Origin: Annona cherimola
Taxonomy: Eukaryota; Streptophyta; Magnoliopsida; Magnoliales; Annonaceae
Assembly (NCBI GenBank): GCA_030490835.1
Contig: CM059971.1
Coordinates: forward strand, 99,042,595-99,106,594
Direction: 5' to 3'
DNA: 64,000 nucleotides
The number at the start of each line of letters is the position of its first letter. Positions within the stretch are counted from its first letter, which is position 1. This document shows positions 24,525-36,869 of this stretch, piece after piece. Under the pieces are notes generated by a model that was not told where the DNA came from, did no database searches, and saw only the letters and a list, made by a program, of their open reading frames with translations. A program made the translations under genes and the position numbers.

Positions 24525-24992
24525 AGGAAATCTTGACAGTTGATAGGAAATCTATTTCATCCATTGCATTTAGTATTATTCATAGTATTTTAGAAACTTT
24601 TTTATTTTTAAAATTTTACTGTATATAAATTCTATTTATAAATGTATAAAATTAATGTGATAAAATAATTCAATTCTAAAATATCAACTTTAAAGTAGTT
24701 TTTTCAACATTTAAACCATCTAAATATCAATAATATATAGATAAATGATTTTATAAAGTATTATTACATTTTAATATATGTGTGAATGGATCTAAGCATT
24801 TTTTATAATTTACACATGAATATATATATATATATATATATATTTTAATAAATGTGGCCCATGCACATACTTGATTGGGATAAAACTTGATCTCCTAAAT
24901 AAACAAATGATGTTAAATACAATGAATGGATTGAATTTTAAACCAAGAATCAAAATTTTAAATTTGGAAACGGTTACATAGAAGCAGAGCCC
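24525..24992. mobile_element. diverged superfamily-A element (ATAGAAGCGG type)
   Basis: The right part has GGTTACATAGAAGC, and the interior (AATGATTTTATAAAGTATTA, CATGAATATATA) parallels the 2802-3326 element. The left terminus is not recognisable. A TA run sits inside at 24822-24843. Confidence 0.5.
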
Positions 24993-25009
24993 ATATATAT
25001 ATATATAAA

Positions 25010-25375
25010 TATTCGTGTGCAGTTACCTGCATAATAGATTACAATGCAATTATCTCAAAATGGGCCCTACACGATCATAAAATTATAATTTACTCAATCA
25101 ATTATATTTAAAATTATGTATTCTATTACCATACTCATTTTCATCCAAATTGGATATGTGTAGGGACTCCATATGAAAATAATACAAATTCAATATAATA
25201 AAATAGTTTGATGTAAATAATAACTTTAAAATTATTTTTTCAACATGTAAACCATTTGTTATAAAATTTACATATAAATAAATAATTATATAAAGTATCA
25301 ATGTATTTAAATACATATGAGGCTTATTTTAGGCCAAATATATAATAAGTTCCGGTACAAGCAACTGCAATGAAA
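25010..25375. mobile_element. diverged superfamily-A MITE
   Basis: Contains CTCAAAATGGGCCCTACACG near the left and AGTTCCGGTACAAGCAACTG near the right, with the internal block AATAAAATAGTTTGATGTAA. Arms are heavily mutated compared with the 18639 copy. No coding. Confidence 0.5.
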
Positions 25376-27879
25376 AGTGACTTAACACACATACTTTCCT
25401 GCTTTTCTGAAACCCCTTATAATGTACGAAACATACGTGTTATTTATTTCTTGGATTATGTTTTTGCTATTGGTCTCAGGTACTATGGGAGTCTGCAAAT
25501 GTAGGCATGCACCATTACTGAGTTGCCATTATCTAGTGACTCATGACAGAAACGCACATTCTAGCTTAGTCCAAATAGAATACTGTTATTATTGCTCTGC
25601 CATCCTATTCAAAAGAGCATGTGCGGACCAGCAGACACCCACAAGTGGCATTAGTGCAGCCACATTCGATTACAGAGGCTGTTCAAAGTTTTTCTTCTTT
25701 TTTGTTTTTTTCCTTCTTGCTTCCGCTCTACAGGGATGCAATGATTATATGTATTACATCCAAATTCAACATTTTTAAAAAAAATAAAAGAATCGTCTAC
25801 AAATCAACAGCATCATTTTTCACTCCCCACTCCCCTCATGAGTTGGCATGAAGGATTGACAACTGACTTGCCCATTGCCCCAGTGCACAAGCTAGCCTAT
25901 TCAAGCCTGTCAGGTCAAACCAGGCCAACCAGACGCAGATAAAATCCAGACCTTCTGGTTGTAAGTTGTAACATTACAGAGAAGGCAGACAATAGAAGGA
26001 AGTCCCTTTGCCCCATTCCAACCATCTCGGATCCATGAAATAAAACCATTCAAGTAGCTTCGATTGCTTCAGTTCTGATTCAATGTAAGGGGCAGGCTCG
26101 AGAATCGCAATTCGGCTCTCTCTCTCTCTCTCTCTCTATATTAATATATAGTTATTAGTTAGGTGTAATTTTTCACAGCGCTTGCTCCTGGACGTATAAT
26201 CGGGATATATACGCGGGCGTGCTTTGTGCAGAAATTTTATTTTAAAATTTATTGCAAACCGTCCGCATGACTAGTGCTCCCATGAAGATCTATCGAGAGA
26301 TCTTTTAATATGTAATACATCCCACCTAGCAAAGCCGACAAGGAAGGAAGAAGTTGGATTAAGAGATTGGATTGCTACTGGCCCACCCATCAAGTCCTCC
26401 AAACCAGCTACGCAAATTCAGCCAACCAACCAACCCACCTTTATGTTTTGTTTTGTTTTCTTTTTCCTGCAGCCCATCTCTCTTATCTCTCTCCATATAT
26501 ATATATATATTATCATATAGCATCTTTACATTCTTTTTTAGTGTCTTGGGCGTTCGCGTCCCGTAACAAGGTCCTCTCCTGTTTTCCACCCATTAAAGTA
26601 CCGCGCATTTGTCTCGATCTGGACCGTCCAATTTGCTGGTGCAATTGTGAACGGGAAGCAATCGAAAAACCCATCGACCACACGATCCTTGCAGCCTAAT
26701 CTTTGAACCTTGAATGGACGGTTGGAGAAATGATGGGGAGTAGCTGATTAGGGATGCTTAGATGAATACCTATTGCAATGAACATGAGACTGTCCATGTA
26801 CGATCCCACAGATGTGGCGTGTTGGGATCTTGGGCAACATGAGTCACATGGGTGATGGACATGGGGGGTGGTTGACTGCATTTCTCCCTAGATTTGGAAG
26901 GACGAATGGATGGCATTTAGTGAGACATGATTCTCGAAACAAGAACACGCCTATCATTCGATCCTGCTCGAGGAGGCAGCTAAATGTCGTGTTTTAGACC
27001 GATTTAGCTAAATACCAAGCAACGCGGTCCGGTCCGGTGGGTTTAATTCCGCGCATGCAGGTCATCACTAGCTAATGAAATATTTATAATTTTGTGGCCG
27101 AAAAATAAAGCACTTCGAATTTCCGGCTCGCACGTGCGACTCCGTGGATGGCTGGACCCTGCACGATGTGGATTTACGTGTGTGTGTGTGTATGTACATG
27201 GCTAGTGGCTTTGATACTAATATAATGGACATTCGTTTTGATGACAGATTCAGATTATGCATGCTTGGAAGGCGATGCTATACAGTCGGAAAGAACACAT
27301 GAGGGTGGCCAAGACGGCGAATATGTTGAAGGTTCGCACTTTTGAAGAACCCGGGTTTCAAAAAAAAATTATATGGAAATTAACCTTTTAGATAAGGCTA
27401 CTTTGACGACGAAATTAAATTTTTATTGTTTACATTGTTTAAAATTATTTATTTTATCGTAATATTAAAAATCATTTTGGTCTAACTTTCAGGCGAGCTA
27501 GAAAGGAAGAATACGTAGATAGTTTAGATATCAAATCAATAGTTATGAAGTTGATATATAATCAAATAATTTTATTTTGTTAATTTTACAATTTATCAAA
27601 TAAGATTATTTACATTTTCAATTTGAATGAAACTTAACTTTTTAGCTAAATTAATTTTTCAAATGCGGGGGGTGGTGTGAATCTTATATCATTTATCAAG
27701 GTGGTCCATGTTTTAACGAGCTAATTCACCTTGTTGAAATAACATTTTAAAAATTTCTTATGGGATTTTTCTCCTATGAAATTAAGTGCAATATGTGATC
27801 CTTTGTTTTTTTTTATCCGTAAACTATTATGTTTATTAAGACTAAAACTAAAAAGATCAACTTGATCAAAGGTTTTTAT
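25376..27879. other. gene-free stretch
   Basis: No supported gene. A CT run lies at about 26116-26138 and a short TA run near 26500. The ORFs at 25422-25778, 26367-26699 and 26812-26997 are low-complexity or lack any family signature. Confidence 0.5.
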
Positions 27880-27892
27880 AATTTATAACATT

Positions 27893-28083
27893 TTTTTTTT
27901 TGATAAAGGAACCAACCTATCTCACCACCCTAGAGCTCGTCTAGGGAGGAGGGATAGGAAGATCCAAGATTCATTTTCAAAAAATTGTCTATACAGATTT
28001 TCTCATGAATAGCTGGAGGGGGGATGCCCCACCAGACTTGATGATCCACTGAAGAAACAGAAAGGGAATCGGCTAAAAACAAA
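27893..28083 (-). mobile_element. 5'-truncated retroposon with poly-A and 13-bp target duplication
   Basis: AATTTATAACATT at 27880-27892 recurs exactly at 28084-28096. The insert read on the minus strand is about 190 bp and ends GGTTGGTTCCTTTATC followed by an A-run. Body length, tail and duplication fit a 5'-truncated LINE (or a SINE lacking a visible tRNA head). Its TTTATC-A end matches several micro-insertions in this window, suggesting one source. Confidence 0.7.
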
Positions 28084-28096
28084 AATTTATAACATT

Positions 28097-29226
28097 AAAT
28101 ATATAATTATAAGAGCATCATACACAATGTTGTTTGGACCGAATTGATAATCGAATCGGTGAAAAGACTGGTCTAGTTCGAACTGGTGATGTCAACATAA
28201 CGTATTTATGATGTCATAAATATCTAATTATTTTTAATAATTATATAATCATAATTTGTATATTCATAACTCTTAAGTTTATATGTTAGACTAATCATCA
28301 CAATAAAACATGAAGGAAAAAATTAATAACAATTTCAAAAATTCATTAATATAAGCATAGATATTAATATATTAAATTAGAAAAAATTACATTCATCAAC
28401 TTACCTCAAACGTGTAATAAGCTTTCACCCTTGAGTATTCAATCTTCCTGTTTATCTTAGCATGTTTATAATATGGAGTATTCCACATACATCTAACACA
28501 ATGAAGAACAAAGTAAATTAATAATGGTTGAATAATTTAAAATATTTTTATTCCATTTTATTTTTTAAGGAAAAATTTATTTTATTATTATAGTATTCCG
28601 ATAATTTTAATATGAACTATTTATTTTTTACCCATCAATATATGCAGTGTTATTACATAAAGATTTTATATACATTGTTTAAAATTATGTATTAGGCACA
28701 AAATAGAAAATATATGTTAAATTATATATTAGGCACAAAATATAAAATATATGTTAAATAGAGCAACAATTGCACCGCATGTGCACGCAGTCACATGTAC
28801 CACTAGAGCATATTTTATATTATCTTCTTCCCTAGCAAACCACAACAAAGATGCATGAGAAAAACCACCTCTAACGTCCTTCCATGGCTGCGTTGTGTTG
28901 TTGTTTAAATCCACCGATCATTCGCTACAACCCTGGTAAAAAAATGGATTGTCAGCGAATGGCAGTAGAGGAGAAATAGGCTAGACGATGTAGGTGAACG
29001 GGCAAAGAGGAAAAATTGAAACAAAGGTAGGGGAGATACAGGTTGGACGAAATAGCTATACCAGAGATGCCATACACCGGGACTAAAAGAGGAGAAACTG
29101 TGCAGCTTTGATTGCTGCTGTCGATTGTCGCCAGTGAAGGGGAAGCTGAGACATTGTCGGGATAGTGCTACAATCATGCTTGCAGCCTTGCAGGTGAAGG
29201 AAAAATATGAAAATGGAGGAGGGCGC
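28097..29226. other. left remnant of an older element or unclassified DNA
   Basis: No gene. From about 28130, GGACCGAATTGATAATCGAA and nearby GGTCTAGTTCGAACTGG resemble the ACCGG/GGTTC-rich stretch at 34240-34390 beyond the Copia element. The Copia may therefore sit inside an older element, but I could not establish terminal repeats or a duplication. Confidence 0.3.
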
Positions 29227-29584
29227 TGATGGAAATTGAATTAAAAGAAATTTATAAGACCGACTAAAATAAAAGGGAGGAGAGTAAATAATCTAGGGAG
29301 AGAAATTTATTAACGGTTATATTGATACAAAGGCTATCTTCATACAACCATCTCACATTACATTCATGGCCTTCTATTTATGCATTTCAAGGTCGGTTAG
29401 AAGACAAAAAATCAAGCCAAATGTTTACCCGTCATTTGCTGATTTCTTTGACTTTTTTTGCCTATAGAAATTTCTGGACATGTATTACCGACGTCCAAAT
29501 TGCTGTTGTCAACTCAGGCATCATTATTACATTTTTCCGACATGCAGATTAATCCAGTTTTTTTTAGATTAGATATTTTCAACA
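29227..29584 (-). repeat. 3' LTR of the Copia element
   Basis: On the minus strand it runs from TGTTGAAAATATC to CCATCA, the TG...CA pattern of LTRs. It matches 33689-34048 along its length with scattered substitutions. Confidence 0.88.
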
Positions 29585-29600
29585 CTCCTCCTTAATCCAG
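29585..29600 (-). promoter_or_regulatory. polypurine tract of the Copia element
   Basis: Minus-strand AAGGAGGAG directly precedes the 3' LTR start TGTTGA, as required for plus-strand DNA priming. It also encodes the end of the polyprotein (reading GLRRSVENI across the junction). Confidence 0.75.
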
Positions 29601-31100
29601 AAAAATCTATAACACCAAGTTGTTCTTTGAATTGTAAAATTTTTTCTGTTGGAATGACTTTGGTGAAGATATCCGCTAGCTGCTCATCTGTCCTACAAAA
29701 TTGTAATTGAATTTCTTCTTCTTTTCTACGAGCCCTCGAATGAAGTGATAACGAATATCAATATGCTTCGAACAATTGTGGAAGACTGAATTCTTAGTCA
29801 TTGCTATGGATGACATATTGTCACAATAACTTATTGTAGGAGACTTTGCTTCACAGTGTAGGTCTTGTAGAACTCTTCTCAGCTATACAGCTTTGCATGC
29901 TGCACTTGTTGCTATGACATTTTTTGCTTCGACTATAGACAACACCACTATATTCTACTTCTTTGAAGACCGTGAGATAATATTTGATCTAAGAGAAAAT
30001 ATATAACCGCTTGTGCTTTTTTGATCATCAATACAACTAGCCTAATCACTATCCATAAAACTGGTCAAGATAAAGTCTTTTCCTAAATTATATAGGATAC
30101 CATGATTTTCATATTTTGGATATATCTTAAAATTCTCTTAGCAACTGCAAAATGTAGCTTACTTGACTTTGACATATATCTAGAGACAATACTAACCGCA
30201 TGAACTATATCTGATCTTATATTGGTTCAATATATGAGATATCCAACTAGACTGCAATAAATTGTCTCATCCACCTTTTCTTTTTCATCATTTTTAGATA
30301 AATTTTCATTTATGGCCATTGGCGAGGCCATAGGCTTGCAGTTTGTCATATTAAATTTCTTCAATATATCATCTGTATATTTCTCTTGGGAAATAAATAT
30401 TATACCTGGATATTGTTTTACCTGCATATCAAGAAAATGTTTCATAATTCCTAGATCTGTCATATCATATTCTTGCATCATAGCCTTCTTAAAATCTTCA
30501 ACCATTTGTGAATTGATACCCATATAGATAAGATCATCCACGTATAAGCATAAGATAAGAAAATCTCGAGCTCTTTGTGCTTTTATATAGAGTGATGGCT
30601 CACTCGGACTTCTGGTAAAGCCACGTTGAAGAAGATAATTATCAATATTAATATTCCAAGCTCTTGGAGCTTGCTTTAGACCATATAAGGCCTTGCATAA
30701 TTTATATACTTTGTCTTTTTTTTCTTCTATAATATAACCTTCCAGTTGCTCAACATATATCTCTTTTTCAATTTCTCCATTGAAAGAAGCTGATTCGACA
30801 TCTAGCTGAAATACCTGTAATTTTAACTATGCAGCCAGAGCAAGCACGGTTCGAATAGTTTCTATACGAACAATCGGAGCAAATGTTTCCATATAATCAA
30901 TTTCAAGCAACTGAGAATAGCCTTTGGCAACCAGCCTGACTTTATATTTTTGAATAGAACCATCTTCATTATATTTGGTTTTATAAACCCATTTCAATCC
31001 AATAATCTCCTTGTCTTGTGCTTTCTTAACTAACATTCAAGTTTGATTTTTCTCGATTATTTTCATTTCCTCATTCATAGCATCTATCCAATTCTCTTTT
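29601..31100 (-). pseudogene. Copia reverse transcriptase / RNase H region with premature stop
   Basis: Recognisable pieces are GLKWVYKTKYNEDGSI and FAPIVRIETIR of the RT fingers, LYVDDLIYMG around 30540 (active-site YVDD), and near the end ADIFTKVIPTEK. At 30827-30829 a TAG interrupts the frame; the frame resumes unchanged to 30227, so a single base change may explain it. RNase H downstream is present but fragmented. Confidence 0.82.
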
Positions 31101-31489
31101 TATAGCATCTTGAAATTTTTGTAGCTCACAAGCAAAAAATGCCACATTACAATGCTCATAAATATCTTCCAAGGATCGCCACTTCTTTGGAGAAGGTGAG
31201 TCTGGAGATGAAGTGGATGAAGTACTAAGGCTTGAATCAATCCTTGGAGATGCTGGTGGAGAACGCAGACTTTAATTATTTTTTTTCTCATCTTCTTGAT
31301 GTACTTGTAACCTTAATTTTTGAGACTCATTCCAAGGCCAAGATTCTATCTCATCAAAAATGACATCCCTTGAAATAATTGCTTGGCATCAAGCTTATAG
31401 AGATGATAGCCTTTAGATTCATTATTGTAGCCAAGTAATATGCATTTTTCTCCTTTTTCGTCTATTTTCGTTTGGTATATGTGCATATG

Positions 31490-32275
31490 CAATACACCTA
31501 AAAATTTTAAATCTCAATTTTTAGCTTTCTTTTGTGCCAAGCCTCATGAGGTGTCATATTTGTAATTGCTTTTGTGGGAAACCTATTGAGAATATAAATA
31601 GCTGTGTTAACAGCCTCGATCCAAAACATTTTTGGCATTATTTTACTTTGTATCATACTGTAGGCCATTTCAGCAATTGTTCTATTTTTTCTTTTAGCCA
31701 CACCATTTTGTTGTGGTGTGCGTCAAATTGTGAGCTCTCTTTTTATGCCATATACTTTGCAATATTTATCAACCTGATTATTTGTAAATTCTCCTCGATG
31801 ATCAGTTCTTAATATTTTCGGATAATACCCACTTTGTTTTTCAACAAAGGCCTTGAATTGCATAAAATAAGAAAAGGTTTTTGACTTCTGCTCAAGAAAA
31901 TATACTTATATCATACAGGTAAAATCATCAACGAAGAGAATGAAGTACCTTTTATCGCCCAATGATATATTTTGAGAAGACTCTCATATATCAGCATGAA
32001 CGAGCTCCAGAGGCATTTCAGCTCTCCAGGTTGACTTGTAAAATGGCAATCTATGCATTTTGCCATAAATGCAGCCTTTATATACTTTCTTCTTAGTAAC
32101 GATAGATGAAAGCCCAATAACTATATCTTTTTTTTTGAGCACTTTCAGACTATTAAAGTTCAAGTGCCCAAATCTCAGATGCCATAATATGGAGTCATCC
32201 ATATTTTTGCAATTTAATGCATATTTTTGAGCTTGAGGTATAATAAGAGGAAATACATTGTTGGAAGCCATTTTT
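31490..32275 (-). pseudogene. Copia GAG-pre-integrase and integrase fragments
   Basis: ILWHLRFGHLNFNSL near 32190 is the GAG-pre-integrase HxxxH-type zinc region. KGCIYGKMHRLPF and ELVHADI lead into the integrase core, and IAEMAYSMIQSK with NRFPTKAI (31507-31701) marks its C-terminal half. The pieces fall in more than one frame, so the integrase is broken. Confidence 0.78.
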
Positions 32276-32689
32276 ACTACAGTAATTAATTACTTCTTTT
32301 GCTTATCAATAATGAGACATTTGTCATCTTTTAATTTCACCAAATAGCCTCTCTGAACTAGTTAGCCCATATTTAATAGATTTTGGGCTAGTCCAGGTAC
32401 GTAAGAACATCATGAATAAATTTGGAATTTCCATCTTTTGATTTGTACGGCAACAATACCTTTTCCTTCAACATTTTGGGATTTACCATCCCCAAGAGTC
32501 ACCTTGGACTTCATATTTTCATCAATTTTGACAAAACAATTTTGATCGTCAGTCATGTGGTTTGAACAACCACTATCAAGATACCGGACATCATGTGGTT
32601 CTTTTTGAAGATTTAAGCAGGAGATAAATACTTGATCATTTGAGCCACTTTTTTCTGAATAATTTGCCTCTCGTTTGTACCAGCAATCT

Positions 32690-33470
32690 TTATCAAAATG
32701 AGTGACCCTCTTGCACCTTGTATAACGACAATTATTTGTGTAATGGCCACTTTTATTGCATAATTTGCAATAAAAAGAAAATTTAGCATTTTCTCTACTT
32801 CCTTAATTTTGGAATTTTTCTCTCCCCTTACCACAGATATTTGATGGCTTTTTTGAAATTTATCTCAATGGCTACTTTCTCCTTTTTCTTGAATTTTCTT
32901 TTCTCCATCCCATTTTGAAATATTGAATTTTGACTGGAAAGCCTGCTCTAGTGGCTGTTCTGAAAATCTACGCATTCTTTCTTCATGGGCTTGAAGAGAA
33001 CCCATTAATTCAACTAAGGAAAGAGTAGATAAATCTTTGGATTCTTCTATAGCAGCCATCACATGATCGAATTTATGAGGAAGACTTCTCAATATTTTTA
33101 AAATACTTCTTTTATCTTCGATTGTATCCTCATAGCTTCTAATCTGATTTATAATATTAGAAACATAGGAGAAAAATGCTTGCACCATTTCGCCTTCCCT
33201 CATTAATAGAGTATCAAAATCTTTCCATAATGATTGGAGCCTGATGAAAATTACTCTATCATGGCCTTCAAATTCATTTTTAAAAATATTCCAGGCCCCA
33301 TTTGATGTTGTAGACGCCATAATTCTTGGATATATCGTCTTGCCCACTCCTTGTTAAATATATAATCAGGCTTTTGCATCTCGCATTTGATTTTCATAAT
33401 ATTGCTTTTTTTATTTTCATCCCAGAGCACAAGTTCTGTGTCATCCTTGGGTTACTCGTAGTCATATTGG
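32690..33470 (-). pseudogene. Copia gag with zinc knuckle
   Basis: The long reading 32865-33347 contains RSLPHKFDHVMAAIEES, a UBN2-type gag signature, and a conserved helical stretch ending near QAHEERMRRF. In a shifted frame around 32727-32773 the motif CKLCNKSGHYTNNC gives the CX2CX4HX4C nucleocapsid knuckle. The frame change between the two shows the gag is damaged. Confidence 0.78.
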
Positions 33471-33675
33471 ATTAAGTCCCATAATCCCTATGATATAAAC
33501 AGGGTCTTCATTTGTATACTCCAAAAATCATAGGCTTCACCTTCAAATATGGGGAACGATAGTTAGGTGTAATTAAATGTGGTGATGGAGGCCATTGACA
33601 ACGTACCTTATTATATCTCATTTCAACAGCAGCGTATAGCAAAATCAGCAGCTTCCACGGCTCTGAGATGATGTA

Positions 33676-33687
33676 GCTTTGATACCA
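33676..33687 (-). promoter_or_regulatory. primer-binding site of the Copia element
   Basis: Minus-strand TGGTATCAAAGC begins two bases after the 5' LTR. It is one base away from the common TGGTATCAGAGC site complementary to initiator methionine tRNA. Confidence 0.8.
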
Positions 33688-33688
33688 C

Positions 33689-34048
33689 CGATGGAAATTG
33701 AATTAAAAGAAATTTATAAGATTGGCTAAAATAAAAGTGAGGAGAGTAAATAATTTAGTGAGAAAATTTTATTAATAGGTTATATTGATACAAAGGATAT
33801 CTTCATACAACCATCTCACGTTACATTCATGGCCTTCTATTTATACATTTCAAGGACAAGTTAGAAGAAGAAAAATCAAGCCGAATGTTTAGTTGTCATT
33901 TGCCGATTTGTTTGACTTTTTTTTGCCTATAGAAATTTTTGGGGATATTATTGACGTCCAAATTGTTGTTGTCGACTTATGCATCATTATTACATTTTGC
34001 CGACATGCAGATTAATCTAGATTTTTTCTAGATTAGATATTTTCAACA
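33689..34048 (-). repeat. 5' LTR of the Copia element
   Basis: Counterpart of 29227-29584. Its inner end reads CCATCG rather than CCATCA, a point change in the terminal dinucleotide. The outer end TGTTGAAAATATC is intact. Confidence 0.88.
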
Positions 34049-35813
34049 TCTGCTCCCCTACTCGTTGCTAACAAAAAATTGAAAACGAAGGAGGATTAGA
34101 GGAGCAGGTGAAATTGTGAATTGATTTGGGAGATGGGATCCGAAAATATGAGGGCCAGGCTCGCTCTATCGTAGTTTTTTTCGAGCAAATGCTCTGTCGT
34201 CATTTTTAATCCGTCTTTATTGAACCTGGCGAATCCAGTTTGTTTGAGAAATCGTTTCGACCATGGTTCTCTTGGTTCAAACGGTTCAACGTAATTGACC
34301 CGGACCGGATACATTTAAACTGGATTAGGACCGGTTCCCAGTTGGATCGGTTGAATAGGCGGGTCTGGTCTGATTTTGACAACACTAATTATACATTTAT
34401 ACTTACCATGGATTATATGCATCTCCAGTTCAAATAATTATTCATATTATATAAATGTTTATGGAGGCAAATATTATGTATGCCTTCGATCTAGAAAGCT
34501 CAAAAAAATTTGGAAAATTAGCTAAAGGAGTTTTATATTGCACTTGGTTGTATGGAAGAAAAGCCTCTTCTTATGAGAGTAAAAGATATACTAGCTAACC
34601 ATCAACAGCTAGCTACAAAAAATATAAATATGTTCTTGTGTAGATAAATTGTACTATAACTACAGTGCAGTCCATTACAAAATGAGCTCCATATGTATTA
34701 AAATATATAATATATTATATAATTATTTATTCATATAAAAATCATATTTTGGACGGCTTAGATGTTAAAAATATCATTTTCGAATTGATATGTATGTTAA
34801 ACTATTTTATTATGTTGATCTTGTACCATTTTAAGATAAGACCCATACATATGTTTGATTTAAATGGAAATTGATTTACTAATACAGTGAATAATTTTAA
34901 ATACAATGAATGGGGTAGATGTACCATTCATGATCAAATGGACCTCTTTTTGCATATAGTGCATAGTGCAATTGTATGCATTGGATCAATTTCCTATTTA
35001 TATTTTTATCAAAAAAAATTCTTATTTATATTGATTCTTAGGTAGCCACAATATTAGCCAACAAAATTTTTATACATGGTGCACATGTAATTCATTAATG
35101 GTCAATAGATTGATAAATACACAATCAATATGTTGAATTTATTATTTGTACAGTAACATAAACTTGATTAAATATGTGTACATATTCAATGATAGATATC
35201 GGGTGCAGGGTATATAAACATGACGGATTACGCCCTTTTTGATCCAACAACAACTATTATGCACCAAGTTTTGTTGTCAAACTGTACGTGCATGCAGATC
35301 CGCTCATATTATGTGGGATCAAAGGAGAACCCTTGCATATAATCATAGTATTCATCGTTGCTGATGGTCCCCATTTTGTTGTAGCATAAGTATATGAAAG
35401 ATTTGACCAACCGAGCTCAGCTTGGTTTGCCGAGGAAGTTGCTGGCAGTGCTCTCACGGGAGTTTGAAGCCCCATTTCGTTTTCATGAGAGCGGGAGCGA
35501 TACTCTACCGTCTTTAAGAGCTTTAATTTTCTCTTAATATTATAAGAAATTGTGTAAGTATTTATAGGGTGATTTGTAAAGAAATTTATAAGATTTTATT
35601 AGATTGATTTGCAACAATCGGATGGAAAATAAGATTTGTATGGTCAAGATTCCAGATAGAAACAATAAAAAAGGTATACGAAAAATTTTTCTATAAAAAA
35701 GTACATGAAAGATTTGTCTAGATCATTGGTTTAATACATAATCTTTCCTTCAGTTGTATGCAAAGGGGGTTATTGTCATTCGAGGGGCTAATTTTTTTAA
35801 TTCAAGTTACATA
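34049..35813. other. gene-free stretch with an old MITE
   Basis: No gene is supported. About 34630-34995 is a diverged superfamily-A copy (CTACAGTGCAGTCCATTAC at left, ACTATTTTATTATGTTGAT inside). A 72-codon minus-strand ORF at 35257-35475 has no recognisable family and is probably chance. A poly-A micro-insertion lies at 34991-35032. Confidence 0.45.
34991..35032 (+). mobile_element. poly-A micro-insertion with 14-bp direct repeat
   Basis: TTCCTATTTATATT (34991-35004) recurs as TTCTTATTTATATT (35019-35032). The 14-bp insert is TTTATCAAAAAAAA, identical in its non-A part to the end of the 27.9-kb retroposon. Confidence 0.65.
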
Positions 35814-36223
35814 GGACAGCAATCCTATGCTCCCGGGAGCGTGCAGTGCTGCATGCTCCCGGGAGCATATACCTATTTTTTTTTATTTTTTTTTCAAAAT
35901 TTTTTCATGAACTTGTTAAACTAAGTGTATTTAACGTATATATAAATTTTTACCATTTTTGGAGATTTTTAGATATTTATTTCGAATTTTTAAAAATCAG
36001 TGGCATTTTAGTAATTTAAAATTACCTAAAATGCCACTGATTTTCAAAAATAAAAAATAAATATCTAAAATACCCTAAAAATGTTAAAAATTTATACACA
36101 TATTAAATACATATATATTAACACTACTGTAAAAAAATTTTGAAAAAAAAATAAAAAAAAATAGGTATATGCGCCCGAGAGCATGCAGCACTGCACGCTC
36201 CCGGGAGCATAGGATTGCTGTCC
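35814..36223. mobile_element. Mutator-type MITE with exact 9-bp duplication
   Basis: Ends GGACAGCAATCCTATGCTCC and its inverse GGAGCATAGGATTGCTGTCC are perfect for the first 20 bp, and the arms continue with few mismatches to the centre, so the 410 bp is nearly one hairpin. AGTTACATA flanks it exactly at 35805-35813 and 36224-36232. A 9-bp duplication with long inverted repeats is the Mutator signature. The centre shows TCAGTGGCATTTTAGTAATT and its inverse, the superfamily-B core. Confidence 0.88.
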
Positions 36224-36869
36224 AGTTACATACATATAAAATACCTCCCACAACATATTAAACTTGTATTAAAATCCATTGGTAGGGGGAGGCACAACTT
36301 CCTTACAAGAAATATAGAGACACAATTCTACTCATAAATATAGACACACAGCTTTACCCGTATAGATATTAGATAGTTGCAATTAAAATCCAGACTAATC
36401 TTTTGTAGGAAAACGCCTCATACCACTACCGCTAACAATGCTTAACGAGAGGGCTAATTATTTTATATAGATTTCCTTAGTGGCTATACTTTAAAATATT
36501 TTCTTCTATTAAAATTCTTTTTCCAAAATTTTAAAGGTTGAAGTGTCATGAATTTAGATTTAAAAGAATTATTTTAATTTAATGGGAAAATTCCACATAT
36601 ACTCATGAATTTTAACCTTAATTTCATTTATATTCACAAACTTTTAAAATTTACATGTATTACCATGCATTTTGCTATTCCATTCATATCTACAACTCAA
36701 TGTAAAATGACATATATACTCAAAATTTAATTATGAATTTATAAATAAAAATTACATTCAAATGATATATAGTTCTATAGTAGGAAAAGCATATATTAAA
36801 TCTATAAAAGTATTAAAAATTCATTTGGATATGAATTTTTAACTTAGAGTTATTATTATGATCTAAACG

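Larger units (their letters stand above)
21331..25009. other. gene-free AT-rich stretch
   Basis: No gene is supported between the lipase promoter and 25 kb. It holds two poly-A micro-insertions (22368, 23126), a diverged superfamily-A element (24525-24992) and several short ORFs with no family resemblance. The ORFs at 23286-23522, 23874-24182 and 24162-24473 were looked at and not believed. Confidence 0.5.
29227..34048 (-). mobile_element. Ty1/Copia LTR retrotransposon, degenerate
   Basis: Two LTRs of about 358 and 360 bp bound 4.1 kb of internal sequence on the minus strand. Order from the 5' LTR: primer-binding site, gag with a CCHC knuckle, GAG-pre-integrase, integrase, reverse transcriptase with YVDD, RNase H, polypurine tract. 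This integrase-before-RT order defines Copia. Several frame breaks and stops make it non-autonomous. The five bases outside the two LTRs do not match (GGCGC and TCTGC), so the target duplication has decayed or the ends were rearranged. The LTRs differ at many sites, so the insertion is not recent. Confidence 0.9.

Noticed and set aside
33600..33700. Recent Copia insertion with intact target duplication
   Set aside because: Bases outside the two LTRs do not match and the LTRs carry many differences, so a recent, clean insertion is not supported.
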